From positions 496,001 through 560,000 of the forward strand of contig NW_017386045.1 of NCBI RefSeq assembly GCF_000237925.1: a stretch of 64,000 nucleotides of DNA, written 5' to 3'. The stretch is from Schistosoma mansoni (lineage: Eukaryota > Platyhelminthes > Trematoda > Strigeidida > Schistosomatidae). This document shows positions 25,678 to 37,726 of the stretch, piece after piece (positions within the stretch are counted from its first letter, which is position 1; each line of letters opens with the position of its first letter). Under the pieces are notes generated by a model. It was not told the origin of the DNA and ran no database searches. It saw only the letters and a list, made by a program, of their open reading frames with translations. Made by a program: the position numbers and the translations under genes.

Positions 25678-28600
25678 ATGCGCACAACTGTTGAATCAGA
25701 TTGTTGCTTGGGTTCGGTGATTGGTGTTGATAAGACAGCAATTCCCAGCAATGAGCATGAGATTCTCCTAAATTCACAGACTGATCATGAATCTTGTTCT
25801 TCGGTACAGTCATCTAGTTGCTGTTCCACAGCATCACATCTTACACAGGAGCATCCCCCTAATCATAGCGTTTGTCATATCAGTGGAGAAAAAGGCAAAT
25901 GCAAGGATAGTGTCGGAAAGTCCATTAGGTTTTCTGGTGTTACTGTATATTCGTTCGCACGTCAACAAGGTTTTTCATCGATTCCAGACAATGGCTGGTG
26001 CACCCTTGGTATGGCTCAAAAACACTTTAGTGTTTCTCGACTAGATCTTCGGCAACATAAAATTTTGCAGAGACTTCGACGCAGACAACAAAAATTGCTC
26101 TCCCAAAAATGTCCGTTTGTCCCCAATATATCTGGTCGCGGACGTGGCAAGAATAAGATTAAGGGAAGAGGTAAACGTGCAAATGGACTGTGTAGTCGTA
26201 GTCCCGGTGATTCATGTCGTGTACCAATTTTGTCACCACCTCCACCACTTTCTCCGCAAATCAGTTACGACAAGTTTAATTTTGTCGACCACACAGACAA
26301 TGCAATTTCTAGTTCTCATGCTACTCCCCCTCCCCCTTGTTTGTCCCCTCCTTCACCAAAAAGGTTTCTCCACACTTTGGATGAATCTTTAGTCGACAAC
26401 AGTATTTGCAACTCACTCGATTTTCTGGATACAGACTCCGAAGCTTCTCTTGATCATGTTCCTTCTGTAAATTCATCCAAACGTACGCAAAATAGCTCAC
26501 GAGAAAAGTTGATGCCTTTACACTCTGCCGCAAGAATAAGACTTTTGAGGTCATCTGGTAAGTATTAACTTAGTGTTTATGCTTTTTCTCCCGTCTATGC
26601 ATATGTCTTCTAATGATAGCTTTTAGTGTTAGCGTTGAAATCCCTTATACGTAAGATGATTTAGTGAAGTGACTTAAGTGACTATATTAAGCCTCTGACA
26701 TGTTAGTAGTAGATTTTGGCTTAATAATATTCCAAACTTGGCAAGTTTATATTGAAGAAATTAATTGTACAATTATTATCGACTATTTTGTCACTGCTGA
26801 AATTGAGCGATTACACGTTGTTGATGCTCTTGATATATTTGTTCTGCACTCACATATAAGTTTTGTGTTAAGAAAATTAACGCAACAGAAATGTACTACT
26901 TTGCTTCCTTGGCTTTAATTATAACACATCTGTGAGCTAATGATTGCACCTAGTAATCATTTGTGTTATCAAACTCTTAGTCCTATGTAACCGTGGTCAG
27001 GCTTAAAAATAATTCGATTATTTTGCTTTTCTAGTTGCAATTCTCATTTAAATGTTGGGCAGTCACGTGTCATACACACTGATCTCTTGATGGTTATCAC
27101 AGAGATGTTTAGTCCCTGCTCATAAATCACAACGGTTGGGACTAATTACATGAAGTTACGTTCAAACTGAAAACTCAGACAAGTGTTTTAGCCATTTAGA
27201 TGGTACTCTTGAAATACGAAGATAACTTCTTGTGATCTGCTGCTCTCTTGCTTCAAGTTATAATTATAATTTTGTTAAAAAATCGGAGGTTCGATATCAA
27301 TATTTACTTGAGTTTATGGATAGACTACTGAAAAGGCATCTGAAACTCAGCCAAAAATACTCCTCAGTGCTCTGTCCAGTCGGTCTTAAAGTGAGTCACT
27401 GGTTCGTCTTTTTGTGCGCTAATTTCATCAACTACCAGAGTTATTATTTTTCATAACTCTACAAAGTCTCATCACCAATACCTCTTTGGTCCACATTATT
27501 TTCGTACCTCACCGCCGTTCATTTGGTACAATTAACTTCGATTTGCGTACGAGTTGTTTCGGTTCATATATGGAATCTACCAAGATGAATTTCTTGCTAT
27601 TAATCAGTATGAAGACAGTTATAATCAATTGACCTCGAAGATAAACTTATGGATATCATCCTATTGTAAATTTTATGCTTTCGGTGGGACGTAGCCATGT
27701 ATGTGCCCACCACATGGTAGGAATCTTAACTTTTCCGCAACGAACAGCAGTTTTCAATTATTTCCTATCAAAGTGGTGGATGACATAGTATTTTGATCCA
27801 CTTATGTTCGCTGGTAAGGTAGTCAGGTAGCCGGGTCAAGCGTTACTCCCTATTCTTGAAGTTGGAACGTATCAGGAACGGGTGAGTTCTAATAACTTGG
27901 TAGCAGCATATGGTTTTCGTTGTTATTTCGATACTCTAAATGTCACTATGGTGTTTCCCTTAAATTACAAATACTCTTGACATACCTTCACTTTAGGTGT
28001 TGTGGAAATTGATGAATCCGAACGTCTTGTGTGTTCGTTTATACGGGCTATGCGCTCCCGTGTTGGTTGCAATTGTGGTCCAAAGAATTCATGTATACCT
28101 GGTCAGTGCTCATGCGCAAATGATGGAATTCCTTGTCAGGTAAAGTTGATTTATTCTAATTACTCAAGCCAGAGGCACTAGTATTACTATTATCTTTGCA
28201 AATATGTATAGAGTAACAGCCCATAAATACTAGTTAAACGATAACATAATAATTTTGTCATTCGATTTCAACCCAATGAACCTCAGGACAGAATTTTCGT
28301 CTCACACTCTTTGTATAAAACTGTCTGTTAACGCTACCAGCATTCATACAGGTATACTTCATTCCATTACTACTACTACTACTACTATTACCATTACGTT
28401 ATTCAGAAATTGCTAGACACTTAAATAAATACTTTATTTGTAACTGCCTCTCAATTCAACCTGAACTTGTTAAACCGTTTTATGATATATTATGAGAAAT
28501 GTGTTGTATCATACTCATTAAAATTATACTGTAGGCAGTATAACTGTATCCCATAAAATTCTTATTGACTTCCAAACTTAGTGTGTCTTTAGGATTATTT

Positions 28601-31600
28601 ACTAATGATTAAATGTGTTGGGATGACCCTGCATTTTTCTCGCAAGCGACATGACAAGCTCAGGGGTCATCAAGGAGCATTTCAACCAATCAGCGATTAA
28701 TTAGGAATTATGTGAAGTTATGTTACTAAAATAACGAAAATGGAAAAGTCACATGTGGAGATCCTGATTGGCTGATTTATACACTGCTACTATGTTTAGC
28801 AGTATTCTAGAATTTTCGGTAAAACTCAAGGACTCTTAAATTACTATAAAATTCCTATATTTTCTGTACATAAAGGAACCCTGTAGTAAAGTGCTTCCCT
28901 CACACTTTGTGCCTTTTCTCTGGTCTTCAAGTCGGTGTATAGTTCTAGCTCGGGGGTACGGAACTAGCTTAGGGAAGCGAAATAGCGTTCAAAATCGGCC
29001 AGATATAACAAAATGAAAAATAATTATCATCTCAAAAGACAACAAATATGTTCCTAACTTTTGTTCGGTATCAGCTGGCATTGGATCATAAGAGACAGAC
29101 TATTAATTCGTTGTTTTTCATTTGTTCTGTCATAATGCAGGTTGATCGAGCATCCTTTCCTTGTTCTTGTGCAGCCGACGGTTGTCGCAATCCAAATGGT
29201 CGTAATGAGTTCTCTCGTGAACAAGTCCGTACACATACTCAACATGTATTAGCACGTGTAAGTTGATAGGATATTATTATTCTGTTTTTATCAGACCTAT
29301 TTTGTCGTTAGTGCGAGTTTTGTGTTCAAGTTTTATGATTGGGGTTGAAAAAAGGCTCTGTTACCTCTAATGTTGTGTACTTCAGTTAATCTGGAGTAAA
29401 ACTAGGAGACCTAACTGGGCATTTTTTGGGGATTAAATAGGAACACTTTGTATGTTTTATATGACCAATGGTCTTCAATCTTTAGTTAAAATGGGAATAA
29501 ACTTGGTCCTTTATTGCGACTCGTAAACTGCTGTATTCAATAACGTGGAAACCTCGTCTGAGCCCTGTTGTAACTCGCATATTCTTGTAAATCTAGTCAG
29601 TCACAATCAGCATAGAGCCTTGTACAAATCCCCATCAGCTCAAGTTCCAATGTCATATCAGAACGAAAAGCTAAAATCGAACTGGTTAGTAACAAAGGAG
29701 TTGAATTAATTGTATCAGCAATGATAGTAAGAAACACCAAATATTGAAAATATGGCCCGAAAAAATGAATGGATTCAGCTTATGAGAAGCCCAAAATTTA
29801 AAGGAGGGTAGAAGATATGTACCACTGTGATTTATTCCGAGTCATATCACTCAACACTAACCGCTAATAGTGACAAACAAATGCACCTTTACCAAGTGCA
29901 TCTACCATCTTGGGCCATTTCAACAATCAATGACTTCATGGGCTGATGTCGTGCTTTGGTTCGACCGCCCTTGCCGTCTAACCTATTGCCATATCAAAAA
30001 ACATCCCGTGTGGAGGCAGGTGGTGTTTAGGGATACGTAACACATCCATCGACCATTCCAGTCGACTATTCACAACCTCATCAACCGATTTGCCATATAT
30101 TACTAGTACCATACACCTAAACATAACATTGCCCACAAAATGTGAGCAATACTTCAAAAGTACCTATGGTCGTCAGAAAATTTTCATCTGCACATGTCCT
30201 TTTAAAAAACTATTTTTAACATCCATAGGTTAGTGTAGGACAGATTACTGCTCAGTCGCACCTCCCTGATCTTCTATTGGATATTTCGTTGCTTTGCGGA
30301 ATGCCGATTTTCATTCTTTATCCAAATATAGTGAGAACTTCATCATCTATGTTATGTCATTATGAGCTTATCTTTTCATCCCAGTATAGAGTTGTTCTGA
30401 TTAGCTAAGACATTTCCTAACCGTACGATTGTGTTCTGTGTATATGTATTAAACGACATAGTTCTGTAACATTCATGTTTGTTCTATCTATATCACGTCT
30501 GTCATGTATGTGACGGCCTTGTATCCGCCGTCCTGCTGTTTGTACGGCAACCACTGCAATTCGCATGACACAAAATTAAAACATTACAGCTGGTACAAAT
30601 GAAGATTTGTTGGTTCCGTCTGCTTTATTCACGTAAATATTTGCGAAGATTACTTGACCCTGGAAATCATTCTCAAACTAATCAAAGTCTTTAAGTTGAA
30701 TAAAATGCTTTGTAATACTTGGACTTGCTATATACATTGTTTTATTGTATTTTTTACACAAATATTTGCCTCATTTTAGTTTTTTCATGTTTATTTGTTG
30801 TTTATATATCATACTATTGTGTATTTTTTTTAAAAATTTTCCTACCAGTTGACCAGTGATTATTCTAATCAACCTGTCAAATCTCCACTGCATATGTCAG
30901 AAGCAGAGCTTAGTACACCGAACGGTGCTTGTTCACTCTGTTTGGACTGTTCCAAAACAGTGACAATGTCACCAAATAGTCCTATGTTTTTGTCCAGTAA
31001 TAGATATTCTGAACTAGTCCAACAATTGAACTTATCTTTGGACAATCAGTTTCTTTCAACTCCGTGCACAGATGTGACACACACAAAGGACTACGATATG
31101 CCTCCTATAGATACAACCGAAGGGAATTGGTCAGATCATAGTCCATGTTCCAAGCCTTTGAAAAGAAGTCGTTTAATTTCAAATCATAATAACAGTGCTG
31201 ACAATGAAGTTTTACAAAATTCTGTCGTCTCATCTGTTAGCTTTTCTGGCTCTCCACTGATGATCGATTTAGTGAGCAGTTTGTTTTTTCTTGTTGGTTT
31301 ATTTAAACCAAAACTTGTGTATTTATACATAAACATGTTCAACTATAGAAGTGTTGTGTTATTTATATCGACAAAGGGACCAAGTCCTAGCTTTTCCATT
31401 TCTGTATTGCGTAACACGATACAAACGGCAATGTAGATGTTAGGTATTGAAGGAAGTCTCCAAAAATCCTTAAGCCTTATTTTTGTCCTTATTAACACGT
31501 CACTAAGGTGTACTTGCACTCTTGGAGCAACTGATACTTCTTGACAGATTCAAGCTCACATCACTCAGTTCATAGTATGAGACGTTAGCACAACTATTCG

Positions 31601-34600
31601 GCTCACGTATGCTATTTTTTGCAAGAAATGACTTTTAATATGTAGTTAGTCTTATCTTCGATTCATTTTCACAACTGTATTATCGTCTATTGGTTTTGTC
31701 GCCTAACAAGCTTTCATAAACTAGTTATGTGGTAAAAATTCGTGTTACATATGTTAGTTACCGTAATGCAATTTGTTAAACAATTTTTACGAAGGTTAGT
31801 TACTACTATTCCTTAGTGGCTACCAAAATGAAATTAGATAGAGTGGTTTGGAGAAGCTGCGAACCAGTGTTGTTAGAATTACTTACAGAGTAAGACATTT
31901 GTTTTCTTGTTGAAGTTATGCGTGTATCTTCTAAAATTTATCAAAAATAAAAGTCAGTCAAATCCATTGATAACCGGAGATCATTTATTTATTCAGTTCA
32001 CATAAAATCAGGCGTCACGAAGCTCCAAAAAACAGTATCATAGTTTTTTTGTAAAGACTAGAGCACTACCCGGTCGTCCAAAGTGAAGCAAGGGGCTTTA
32101 TTACGAGGTTACTTTCCGAACTTTGAACCCAGAGATTCTATCTACAAAAAAGTCAAACAACATCAGGAGATTTTGTTTCATGGCAACTGGTGACCAGAAA
32201 TGGGTTCACTCGCATTAATTCCTTCAAGATCCTGAAGACTGAATATAGTTGTTTTAGATTCAGGCTTTCTCACCCTCCGTACTCGTCAGCTCGGTTCAAC
32301 TTCCGGATATTCGCTTTTCATTCTTTGACTTAAAAAATCATCCCTCCCATATTAGATCAGTGAATAGGACTTTGTTGGAAGTGGCTATGAATATATGACC
32401 GTATAAGAGTATTTCAAGAGGGCCGTCGGATTTTTCTCATCCTCAGCTGCACTGGTGGATTCAGGGAACTGTATTAATCAATAAAAAGCGATAACTGGCT
32501 TGTTTCATTTTGTAACCAGTTTTAATCTCTGATAAAACTCCAATAATACTTTCAAATATCCGAAGGATTATGTAAATTGTCTTATTGAATCATTGTAGTC
32601 CCATCTTCCAGTATTCTGTCGAAAGATTTTCACTCTACTCGCCATAGTTTGTTCTTAATGCAGATGAAATTGTTCTTTAATTGTAGAGTATTATGTAATT
32701 GCTCATTTTTACTTAATTGGTTGTCATCTGCTACTCTTCGACCTGGTAAATTTTTCATTGGAATTGGAGTGTTTACTTGATCCAGTCATAACGATAAAAC
32801 CGATTGTTCTGGATAACAATCCCCGTCAAGTGTCGCTTAGCCCCCAATACCCTGGGACGGCCGAGGGCGGGGAGAGTCCGCTCTCCCTCTCGAAATGCTC
32901 TCACATGGTCACGCGTATATAGCCTCTCCCAGCGAAGTCCTACTTACTGCCTTCTCGTGGCGGGGGTGTTGTTTACAAAACTGAGAGGACGAAAAGCGAA
33001 TGCCCGGCGCTTTAACCGGGTTGGTGGACACGGAGCGTCTACCTAGAGGAGTTGGAAAACCCTGATTCCAATACTTTTCGAATATTAGACGTTTCTTAAT
33101 CAGTGGTTAAGAGAAAATCAGTGTAATTTTTTCACGTGATTACAAAATAATTTTATGTCGAAATTGGCTTGTAATAATCCGTCGTTGACAGCATTAGACA
33201 GAAGTTGCACAACTGTTTGAGGCTGGTTTTTTGGTGAGGTAGCTTACATTTAACTCCTTGGCGCTTGCACGGTAGTCCGTGTAATAAGTTTAGGTGTGCT
33301 GTTTTTAGTGGAGACGTTTACTGAATCCGCGTTGTGCGGATGCAGGGTCTCTGTAGATGGTGATTGAGGGGAACATCTTACTGGCTTCGCATCCCAGCAC
33401 GGTTGGCGGTGAGATTTCACCTTCAAACCATAAGTTTATAGCTCTTATTCTTACTGCTCTCCAATTGACATAAAAGCGTGATAGGTCATAAAAGAACGAG
33501 TGTCTTAGTCAATGTTCCTCGATTGGATTCTCACGATATGCAAGCCTGACCGCCACATCAAGGTAAAAGCTACAGACTTAGACGAAACGGCCATCAGGTC
33601 CTTCCCAGCTTCCAATCGTTTCACGATTGATAACGGTCTTTGATTATGATAAATCTTCACCGACAACGTATCTGGATTTATTAGTAATTTATCTTTTCAT
33701 GTCATTCATTTTCGATTTAATATAATATTCCTACCATCTGTTTCTTTTAAGTAGTGAGTAGTTATTTTCCTTAAAATTGTCATTCTAGACCTTGTCACCA
33801 GATGGAAAATCACTCAATAACAGTCCGAAATCAACTCCTGATCGGAATCGATCGACAAATGACGAACAAACACCTCTTAGTAAAAAATCGCGTCCGATGT
33901 ATATTCCAAAAGTCCCACATACAGAATGTGCTTCACTAGATAATAATTGTATTACAATTAGTGATATTCCCGAAGCACCCAGACCATGTTTTACAAATGG
34001 AATTTCAAATGATGATTCATTGTCTGATATTTCAATAATTATTAACAATAATGATATCAATAAGGATTTTCAATCTGTGATAAAAGTTATTCATCGACGA
34101 AGATCACGTTCAGCTGATACCACAGGATCATCTAACGATGATAACTTTCCCATGGAGATGATCAATAATCATTCAAAAAATGTTGAAAACATTCTTAACC
34201 ATATCTTTTCACTAGATTCTGTTGGTTGTGATGTGACTAAGTCTAGCTCAAGTGTTAATCAATTATCTCAAGTTCCCAATGGGTTTGAATATGCGAAATC
34301 AAACACTTGTTCGGCTGTTACTTCTATTATGAACGCCAATAATAAAGGTGAGCTATTTGATGATTGTTGTTATGCGATTATTGTATCTCATTTTCTTGTG
34401 TTTCTGTGAGCGGGAAATAAATTTGCTTAAGTTATGTTCCATGCACGATTGCGTTGGTGCATGCTGATTGGCTAGTTCTTATCCAATCATCGCTAGTCGA
34501 CACTTGTAGAGGACTCTATAATCTCCTCATGTGAAAGCTATGAACATACTAACGTATCTCTTTATTGTACTTCTCACCTCACATGGTCACACGGATATAC

Positions 34601-36086
34601 AGCTACTATCAGGGAAGTCTTACTCACTGCCTTCTCGCGGTGAGGGTGTTGTCTACGAAATCGAGAGAACAAAAAGAGAATGTCCGATACTTTAACCGGG
34701 CTGGTGGATATAGAGAATCCACCTAGGGGAGTTGGAAGACCCTGATTCCAATATAATGGTGAACATGGGGTGCAGTATGCTGAAGGAATAAAAAAAACAT
34801 GGACCAATTATTGGTGACCGACTACCATGGGAATGCATTTCCTTACGATGCTCCACTATCTTGTGGGTCAGATCTTTAGATGGAAGACTCGGGGTGTAGC
34901 CCTCTAAGCAAACCACGTGTTTCAGTTTGGGCACCCGGTCAGTATCACAGCCCTCACACAAATCAATGATAACTGCTACTGGACTCATTGTTATTGTATG
35001 GGGCATATGTATTTGGTGCTATGTTGAATCAGTGTTTAGGTGTTCAAATAAGTAGACAAAATAAACAGTCATATAAAATTATAATATATAGATTAATTCT
35101 TCTGCCCCCAGATGCCCTGGTACGACCGAGAGTGAGGAGAGTCCGATCTCCCTTTCCAAATCCTCTCACATGGCCACGCGTATTTAGCCTCTGTCAGGGA
35201 AGTCCTACTCACTGCCTTCTCGCCGTGATGGTGTTGTCTAGGAAATTGAGAGGACGAAAAGCGAATGTCCGGAGCTTTAACCGGGTTAGTGGACACGGAA
35301 AGTCCACCTACGGGAGTCGGAAAACCTTGATTCCAAAACAATCGTGCACATGGGCTCCAGTATCGTGAAGGAACAAATGGCGTATGAATCAATCGTTGGT
35401 CACCGGCTACCATGGGATTACATCTCTTGACGTTGCTCCACTGTCTTGTGGATCAGACCTTTAAGTCAAAGGCTCCGGTTGTGGTCCCCTAAGAAAACCA
35501 CCTGCTTCAGTTTGGGCACCCGGGCAGTATCACAGCCCTCACACAAATCGAACGAGATTTGTGTTGCGCATATATATCTGGTGCTTCCTTGTACCAATAT
35601 TTATGTGTTTAAATAAATAAATAAATCTCACATAGTATAATGGGAATATAACTTGTAAATTACATTTTATTTGTAATAGAATTCTTATTTTCTTTTATTC
35701 ACATTATAGATTGTCTTCTATCAAAATCAGCACCAAATAGTCCATATTTACAAAAAAATGATTATCCATATGGTAGAATATCTTTACGTCGTCGTGCTAT
35801 TCCACGTACTCCAATAATAACACCTTTAAAAAGAAAAGTATTAACACCATCTAATCATCATATACATAAAAAACAATTTAATTTATTATCAACTTGTAAT
35901 AATAAAACAAATTTATCCATTCATGAAAATCTATCATCATCTATTTCACAGCTTTGTGATGATGATGACAACGACAATACTAACAGTAATAATAATCTAA
36001 TCACTGAAAGTCATTCACAACCATCATCATCATCAAAATCGTCGGGATCCTCATCAACATCATCGGGATCCTTATCAACATCATGA
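25678..36086 (+). CDS. CSRNP: Cysteine/serine-rich nuclear protein (CSRNP/AXUD1 family), six exons
   Basis: Coding exons are 25678-26557, 27997-28139, 29141-29257, 30849-31271, 33789-34347 and 35710-36086. All introns are GT-AG and all phases agree, giving 832 residues. Exon 1 carries the CSRNP N-terminal domain at about residues 80-145 (IRFSGVTVYSFARQQGF and TLGMAQKHFSV; human proteins have VTVYYF.RRQGFTSVP and STLGM..RH.SV), then a basic GRGRGKNKIKGRGKR segment. Exons 2-3 (residues 294-380) hold the Cys-rich core (CNCGPKNSCIPGQCSC, CQVDRASFPCSCAADGC, GRNEFSREQVRTHTQHVL), which aligns without gaps of note to vertebrate CSRNP1-3. Residues 381-832 are Ser/Asn-rich with basic patches and look disordered. 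The family is nuclear and acts in transcription and development. Vertebrate members are about 550-600 residues, so this one has a long tail. The start is the first ATG in the frame, and an extra 5' exon cannot be excluded. Confidence 0.9.
26558..27996 (+). other. CSRNP intron 1
   Basis: 1.44 kb with GTAAGT donor and CACTTTAG acceptor. I see no repeat that recurs elsewhere in the window and no additional exon. Confidence 0.6.
28616..29010. mobile_element. Solo LTR in CSRNP intron 2
   Basis: A 395-bp segment that begins TGTTGGGATGACC, ends CCAGATATAACA, and is flanked on both sides by the 5-bp direct repeat AAATG (28611-28615 and 29011-29015). TG...CA ends plus a 5-bp duplication fit an LTR left after recombination. 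No internal coding region is present and I cannot assign the family or its orientation. It lies wholly inside the intron between CSRNP exons 2 and 3. Confidence 0.7.
29258..30848 (+). other. CSRNP intron 3
   Basis: 1.59 kb between GTAAGT and CCTACCAG. It contains a LINE 3' fragment at about 29900-30130 and otherwise nothing I recognise. Confidence 0.6.
29900..30130 (-). mobile_element. SR2-like LINE 3' fragment
   Basis: The reverse strand around 29925-29965 encodes GRTKARHQPMKSL, matching GQTKT(W/.)H.(S/C)(M/L)KSLT in the SR2-like 3' ends at 37727 and 45265. The match is short and eroded. Confidence 0.45.
31272..33788 (+). other. CSRNP intron 4
   Basis: 2.5 kb, GTGAGC donor and TCATTCTAG acceptor. 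It contains one truncated copy of the 525-bp repeat (32840-33075). The rest is AT-rich sequence with no gene signal. Confidence 0.55.
32840..33075 (+). repeat. 525-bp repeat family, copy 1 (3'-truncated)
   Basis: Starts GCCCCCAATACCCTGGGACGG like the full copies at 35104 and 60532. It continues through CTCTCACATGGTCACGCG and GAGAGGACGAAAAGCGAATG, and stops after GATTCCAATAC about 235 bp in. Confidence 0.85.
34571..35065 (+). repeat. 525-bp repeat family, copy 2 (5'-truncated, diverged)
   Basis: Begins within the repeat at CTCACATGGTCACACGGATA and runs to the AAATAAGTAGACAAAATAAA end. It contains the shared CAGTTTGGGCACCCGG and CACAGCCCTCACACAAATC blocks. It lies 40 bp upstream of copy 3 in the same direction, inside CSRNP intron 5. 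Confidence 0.85.
35104..35625 (+). repeat. 525-bp repeat family, copy 3 (full length)
   Basis: About 522 bp, from GCCCCCAGATGCCCTGG to an (AAAT)n tail at 35611-35625. Blocks shared with other copies, in order, are TCTCACATGGCCACGCG, GAGGACGAAAAGCGAATG, GATTCCAAAACAATCGTGC, GGCTACCATGGGATTAC, TTTGGGCACCCGG and CAGCCCTCACACAAAT. A simple A/T-rich tail and constant 5' start suggest a retroposed unit (a SINE-like element or a defined LINE 3' end). Confidence 0.85.
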
Positions 36087-36125
36087 GGATCCTCCTCATC
36101 ATTATCGGGATCCTCATCATCATCT
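36042..36125 (+). repeat. Four-unit 21-bp tandem repeat spanning the CSRNP stop codon
   Basis: Units start at 36042, 36063, 36084 and 36105. Each has the form TCGGGATCC followed by a Ser-coding TCA-rich stretch. The third unit begins TGAGGATCC, so its first codon is the stop. Without it the frame would continue 23 more codons to TAA at 36156-36158. Confidence 0.9.
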
Positions 36126-36158
36126 AGTGATATGAAGATTCAGTCCACTGTATATTAA

Positions 36159-37676
36159 TCCTTGTTGTTGTGAATAGATTCAATAGATGATGAATGTATA
36201 TAGATAGATACAAAGATTATTAACACTTTTTTTTAAAAATACATTTTAATTTTTTATTAATCTTATATTTCATATTTCAATTCTACTTATGAGTAGTAAG
36301 AAACAGAGACAAAAAAAAAGAAAAAAAAAGGAAAATTATTCTAATGATAAGTGATTATATTGAAACATGAATTGATTTTCTGTTTTATTTATTTAATATT
36401 AATAATAATACTACTATTAGTAGTAATAATATTAGTAGTATGTTTTTGTAGAAGGAGATAATGAAAAGTTCATTAGATTCATATATGTATATGTATTGTT
36501 CATCTATAATCTTTTAGTTTCTTATTATCATTTCTTCTATTTTGGTAGAATAAAAAATAACAATAATCATAAGTGGATTGAAAAACGGTTTGTTCTTTTT
36601 CTTTCATTGAAATATCTGTTATCTACTTTGATCTACTTGTTCGAATCCTTCGATATAGTCGATTGGATTAATATTTCATTAGCTCTCATAATGAGAATCA
36701 ATCATCTCCATTCAGATTTTCTTTACATTCTTTTCTCTATTTACATTTGTAAGTAGTTTCTATTTGCTTTATTTAAGTTTCTGATTTCTCACCCTTCTTC
36801 TTTATTCGCTTTGTCTCTTTCTTTCTTCTTTTCTTCTCACTCTATTTCTTTATTGAATTGTACTTTTTCTTTCGTTGAAACATCTTTGTTAGTGTTCGAC
36901 ATAAATGTCATTCACTTTAATCTCTTGTTCGAATCCTTCGATATAATCGACTAAGTAGTATTACCTTAGCTGTCATAATAAGAATATAACTAATACTAAA
37001 ATAATTCAGTAATGAGTTCGTTTTCTTTTCTTTTCAATCTTTTCCCATTTTCTGTAAATTCTTTTCTCTGTCCTACGTTTGTACGTAGTTGAAACATCTT
37101 TGCCCACTTTGACCTCTTATTCGAATCCTTCGATATAGTCGATTGGGTAGTATCTTTTATTGTTAGCTCTCTCATAATGAGAATATAACTAATACATAAA
37201 TCATTGGGGAATGAGTTCGTTTACTTTTCTTCTTTACTCAGTCTCCTCTTTTCAGATATTCTGTAGATTTTTTTTCACTGCCCTATATTTGTACGTAGTT
37301 TCTGATTTCTCACCTTTCTTCTTCATTTACTTTGTCTCTTTCTAGTTTTGTTTTTAAAATGTTGCCCAACATTTTGTAATCACTTGGTATTAGTTTATTA
37401 CTTGTACCATCAATTTGTTTATTTAATTATCCAATCATACTTTTTCTTTTTTGGATTGAATAACTTGTAACATATTTGATGTGTAGTTATACTTTGTGTA
37501 TTATGTACATATGGTATACACATTTACATATAGTCACCCTCCCCCCCCCCAAAAAAAAGGATATGGTGATTAGTAATAAAAGAAATTATCTTATTGTATA
37601 CTTCTTCTTCTAATAGTACCTTCATTTTTTATGGTTACTGTTTGTGTTTCCCTTCGACTCATTTATTCGTGTGTAT

Positions 37677-37678
<2 letters not shown>
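36159..37678 (+). other. Downstream of CSRNP: T-rich DNA with an internal triplication
   Basis: Strongly AT-rich 3' flank with homopolymer runs (poly-A near 36310-36330, poly-C/poly-A near 37540-37557). Within it, a sequence around CGAATCCTTCGATATA occurs three times (about 36587-36780, 36860-37080 and 37080-37330). Each copy is followed by a CTCATAATGAGAAT segment and several by a GTACGTAGTTTCTGATTTC-like part. No coding signal. Confidence 0.5.
36587..37330 (+). repeat. Imperfect three-copy direct repeat
   Basis: The marker TTCGAATCCTTCGATATA (or TATAATC) starts near 36640, 36928 and 37120, giving spacings of 288 and 192 bp. Flanking words (CACTTTGA.CTCTT before, AGCTCTCATAATGAGAATATAAC after) are shared, so whole segments rather than one motif were duplicated and then diverged. 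Confidence 0.75.

Positions 37679-37679
<1 letters not shown>

Positions 37680-37719
<40 letters not shown>
37680..37719. repeat. (TA)n microsatellite
   Basis: About 19-20 TA units. It directly precedes the SR2-like LINE end that starts near 37727. Confidence 0.95.
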
Positions 37720-37720
<1 letters not shown>

Positions 37721-37726
37721 TTGAAT

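Noticed and set aside
31272-31436. Open frame continuing after CSRNP exon 4 (hydrophobic tail)
   Set aside because: It runs into intron sequence after a good GTGAGC donor at a phase that matches the next exon. The hydrophobic stretch is a translation of T-rich intron DNA.
35093-35413. A 106-codon minus-strand frame repeated at 53103-53408 and in part at 34574-34807
   Set aside because: It recurs because the 525-bp repeat recurs. There is no start context or domain, and the copies differ in length, so I do not call it a gene.
37680-37719. (TA)n tract as a functional origin or boundary
   Set aside because: Ordinary microsatellite; no supporting context apart from adjacency to a LINE 5' truncation point.
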